From contig NZ_JBEXUX010000011.1 in the NCBI RefSeq assembly GCF_040629175.1, positions 1-64,000 of the forward strand: a stretch of DNA of 64,000 bases. Reading direction: 5' to 3'. Under the pieces are notes generated by a model. That model was not told the DNA's origin. It worked only from the letters and a program-made list of their open reading frames with translations, and ran no database searches. The position numbers and the translations under genes are program-made. Origin of the DNA: Embleya sp040629175 (GTDB lineage Bacteria; Actinomycetota; Actinomycetes; Streptomycetales; Streptomycetaceae). Below are positions 61,692 through 64,000 of the stretch, in pieces (the stretch's first letter is position 1; each line of letters begins with the position of its first letter).

Positions 61692-64000
61692 TCAGGTGCC
61701 GGCCAGCGCATCGCGGAGCTTGTTCCGCGAGGTGATGCCGAGCTTGATGAACACCTTGTGCAGGTGCCACTCGGCCGTACGCGGGCTGATGAACAATTCG
61801 GCGCCTATCTCGGAGTTCGTCCTGCCCTCCGCGGCGAGCCGGGCGATCTGGACTTCCTGTGTGGTGAGTGACCCCTGTACGTCGACGGTGCGCTGCCGGA
61901 CCGACTCGCCGGTGGCGGCAAGTTCTCGGCGGGCGCGCTCGGCGAAGGCGCGCGCACCGAAGCCGTTCAGCATCTCGTAGGCGGTGCGCAGGTGCTCGCG
62001 CGCGTCGGCACGCCGGTTCTCGCGGCGCAGCCACTCGCCATACACCAGGTGGGTGCGCGCGAGGTGGACGGCGATTCGGCTGTGCTCCAGGCGCTCCACG
62101 GCTTCGCGGTAGAGAAGGTCGGCGGCCTTGCCCTCGCTGAGCAGCGCTTGTGACCGGGCCAGCACTCCCAGGCCCCAGTCCGTGCTCTGCGCGCCGACCC
62201 GTTCCTCGAGTCGGCGCAGGGCCGACGCGGCCGACTCGGGGGCGTCGCTGCGCACGCCCGCTTCGACCTGTTCGACGAGGGTGAATCCGGCGACCGCCAA
62301 ATCCTCGTGCTCACCGGCCCGTTCGGCACTCCCTCGGGCGTCCCGGTACCGGCCGAGGCCGTTGTACAGCACCGCCAGCAGGTAATGTCCCAGCCCGATC
62401 GCGCGCCCCTCACCCCAGGCGGTCGCGTCCTGAGCGGTGCTCAGGATCACGTCCGCCGCCTGGACGTCCTCACCGCGCCAGGCCATGAGGAGAAGCGAGG
62501 CGTACGCCAGCGGCGAGTTGCCGGTTGCCTCGGTGATGTTGTCGGACTCGTTGATCAAGGTGGAGGCGAGGTCGAACTCTCCGGCGTGCACGTGCACGGC
62601 GGCGCGGTAGGCGAGTGCCAGGGGAAGGAAATTGAGCGCGCCGGTTTCCCGGGCCGCCTGTACCGCGTGTGTGCTCAGAACATGCCACGTCTCGTCGTCC
62701 CACATGTCGCCGGCGACCGGCCACGCCAGCCAGAGCCAGCGCATGACGTCGTCCTCATTGCGTGCGGCGGCCTTTCGGAACGCTCCCAGCGCGGGCTTCA
62801 ACAGCGTCGCGCCTTGCGCGCACCCTTCGGTGAACCATGTCGCCAGGCCGTCGAGGAGGGCGTCCGCCGGCCTGCCGGGCTGCGGTGCGCGCGGTGCCCT
62901 GCGGGCAGCTTCGGCAACCTCCCGCGCTCCGACGGGTCCGTTGAGGCGACCGCCGAAGACCGCCGCTCCGATCGCTTCGAGATAGGCCTCGCGCGCCTGG
63001 GCGCTGTCCCCGTGTTCCAGTCGCCCGGCTGCGTCGAGCATCAGCGGAAGAGCCTCACCACCGCGCCGGCGGGCGAAGACGATCTGAGCGCGCAGCCGGG
63101 CCAGTCGTGCGCGTTCGAGCTCACTCACGGGGCTCGTTTCCGCGGCCGCGACGAGTTCGAGTGCCGCGTCGGGGGCGCCGGCGTCGAAGGTGGCTCGCGC
63201 GGCGGTCGCAGCCCTGGTCCCGTACCGGATCGGGTCGGGCGTCAGTTCGGTCGCGCGCCTGAGGAAGGCGGCCGCCGCCGCGACGCCGCCGCGGGCCTTG
63301 GCCTGGTCCGCGGAGCGCTCCAGTTCCTCGGCCAGAGCCTCGTCGGGCGCAACCGCCGCGTGTGCCCGGTGCCAGGCCCGGCGGTCGGAGTCGAAATCGG
63401 AATCGGTCGCTTCGGCCAACGCACGGTGCACGTCGCGGCGCACCGCGGGATCGGCCCCGTGGTAGGCGGCGGAGCGCACCAGCGGATGACGGAACCGCAC
63501 TCGCGGACCGATCTCGATCAGTCCCGACGCCTCCACCGCCTTCGCGACCTCCGCCGCGATGTCGAGCCGCTCGGCCACCCTTCGCAACAACGACACGTCC
63601 CCGACCGGCTCTGCGGCGGCCGCCAGCAGCAGGCGCTGTGCCGAGTCGGACAGGCACCCGATCTGGCGAAGGAAACTCTCCTCGATCCGGCTCGCCAACG
63701 GTCGCGCGTCCGGACGCCCGAAGCCGGCCAGCTCCGCCGGAGTCAACCCCCGGGTCAGTTCCAGCAGAGCCAGCGGGTTGCCGCGGGTTTCCGCGACGAC
63801 GCGGTCCCGGATGCGCTCGTCCAGCCGTCCGGGGATCACCGAGTCCAGGAGCGCACGCGCGTCGTCGTCGCGCAACCCGCCGATCGTCAGCTCCCGCAGC
63901 CCCGTCAGCGGATCGCCGCCTGCGGCAGGCACCGTCGTGCGCGCCGAGAACACCAGGGCGACCCGCTCCGCGAGGAGCCTGCGTGCGACGAACGCCATCG
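61692..64000 (-). CDS. LAL-type LuxR regulator, N-terminus beyond the window
   Basis: At least 769 residues of a large ATP-binding LuxR-family regulator. The end of the AAA/STAND ATPase domain (VALVFSARTT, LRELTIGGLRDDDARALL, ETRGNPLALLEL) is followed by a long helical TPR-like region and a C-terminal LuxR helix-turn-helix (LTTQEVQIARLAAEGRTNSEIGAELFISPRTAEWHL). The Walker A part lies past the right edge, so the ATG at 63998 is internal. Such regulators often control secondary metabolism or sugar use. Confidence 0.93.
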   Translation of the reverse strand, partial: MAFVARRLLAERVALVFSARTTVPAAGGDPLTGLRELTIGGLRDDDARALLDSVIPGRLDERIRDRVVAETRGNPLALLELTRGLTPAELAGFGRPDARPLASRIEESFLRQIGCLSDSAQRLLLAAAAEPVGDVSLLRRVAERLDIAAEVAKAVEASGLIEIGPRVRFRHPLVRSAAYHGADPAVRRDVHRALAEATDSDFDSDRRAWHRAHAAVAPDEALAEELERSADQAKARGGVAAAAAFLRRATELTPDPIRYGTRAATAARATFDAGAPDAALELVAAAETSPVSELERARLARLRAQIVFARRRGGEALPLMLDAAGRLEHGDSAQAREAYLEAIGAAVFGGRLNGPVGAREVAEAARRAPRAPQPGRPADALLDGLATWFTEGCAQGATLLKPALGAFRKAAARNEDDVMRWLWLAWPVAGDMWDDETWHVLSTHAVQAARETGALNFLPLALAYRAAVHVHAGEFDLASTLINESDNITEATGNSPLAYASLLLMAWRGEDVQAADVILSTAQDATAWGEGRAIGLGHYLLAVLYNGLGRYRDARGSAERAGEHEDLAVAGFTLVEQVEAGVRSDAPESAASALRRLEERVGAQSTDWGLGVLARSQALLSEGKAADLLYREAVERLEHSRIAVHLARTHLVYGEWLRRENRRADAREHLRTAYEMLNGFGARAFAERARRELAATGESVRQRTVDVQGSLTTQEVQIARLAAEGRTNSEIGAELFISPRTAEWHLHKVFIKLGITSRNKLRDALAGT

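Overview
The window is very GC-rich DNA with many GTG starts, GTGA/ATGA overlaps between genes, Streptomyces-like promoters and regulator families (LacI, AraC, TetR, XRE-cupin, LAL-LuxR, RsbW-like kinases), and a binding-protein-dependent sugar transporter without its own ATPase. This points to an actinomycete, most likely a streptomycete relative. It looks like a chromosomal accessory region. No rRNA, tRNA, CRISPR array, insertion sequence or phage gene was recognised. Because of the base composition, long open frames lie antisense to almost every real gene; these have been left out.

Left part (0.2-23 kb): a NarL-type histidine kinase and a beta-lactamase-like serine hydrolase are followed by a large carbohydrate-use island. 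A D-2-hydroxyacid dehydrogenase is divergent from a sugar ABC transporter operon (binding protein, two permeases). Downstream come a GH29 alpha-L-fucosidase, two tandem PL6 polysaccharide lyases, a sugar isomerase-like TIM barrel, an SGNH esterase and a LacI regulator. Next is a full set of genes for the nickel-pincer nucleotide cofactor (larC-larA on one strand, larE-larB on the other), interleaved with uronate isomerase (uxaC) and a fructuronate/mannitol-type dehydrogenase. A 61-codon internally deleted copy of uxaC sits directly before the dehydrogenase and overlaps its start. Glucuronate would go to fructuronate and then mannonate. No mannonate dehydratase is present, so a LarA-type C2 epimerase that turns mannonate into gluconate is an attractive hypothesis.

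Middle part (23-37.5 kb): mixed regulators and enzymes (AraC regulator and divergent quinone-reductase-like enzyme, VOC protein, leucine-rich-repeat protein, Gfo/Idh/MocA oxidoreductase with a divergent TetR, O-methyltransferase, three-repeat trefoil/fascin-like protein, RsbW-like kinase, DEAD-box helicase and cold-shock protein). Several decayed genes lie here: a frameshifted PNPOx-like gene, the tail of an alcohol dehydrogenase, and the tail of a SigB/SigF sigma factor.

Right part (37.5-64 kb): a compact RiPP-like operon (precursor-like peptide, HExxH peptide beta-hydroxylase-like enzyme, aldo/keto reductase whose N-terminus resembles the peptide's leader) lies next to an EACC1-caspase-propeller pair of the biological-conflict type. 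After these come an MBL hydrolase with a divergent XRE-cupin regulator, a secreted BNR propeller protein, a NUDIX hydrolase, a lipoprotein, a secreted CBM-FN3-FN3-PQQ sugar dehydrogenase, a secreted trypsin, an ArsR/GNAT divergent pair, an alpha/beta hydrolase and a large LAL-LuxR regulator cut by the right edge.
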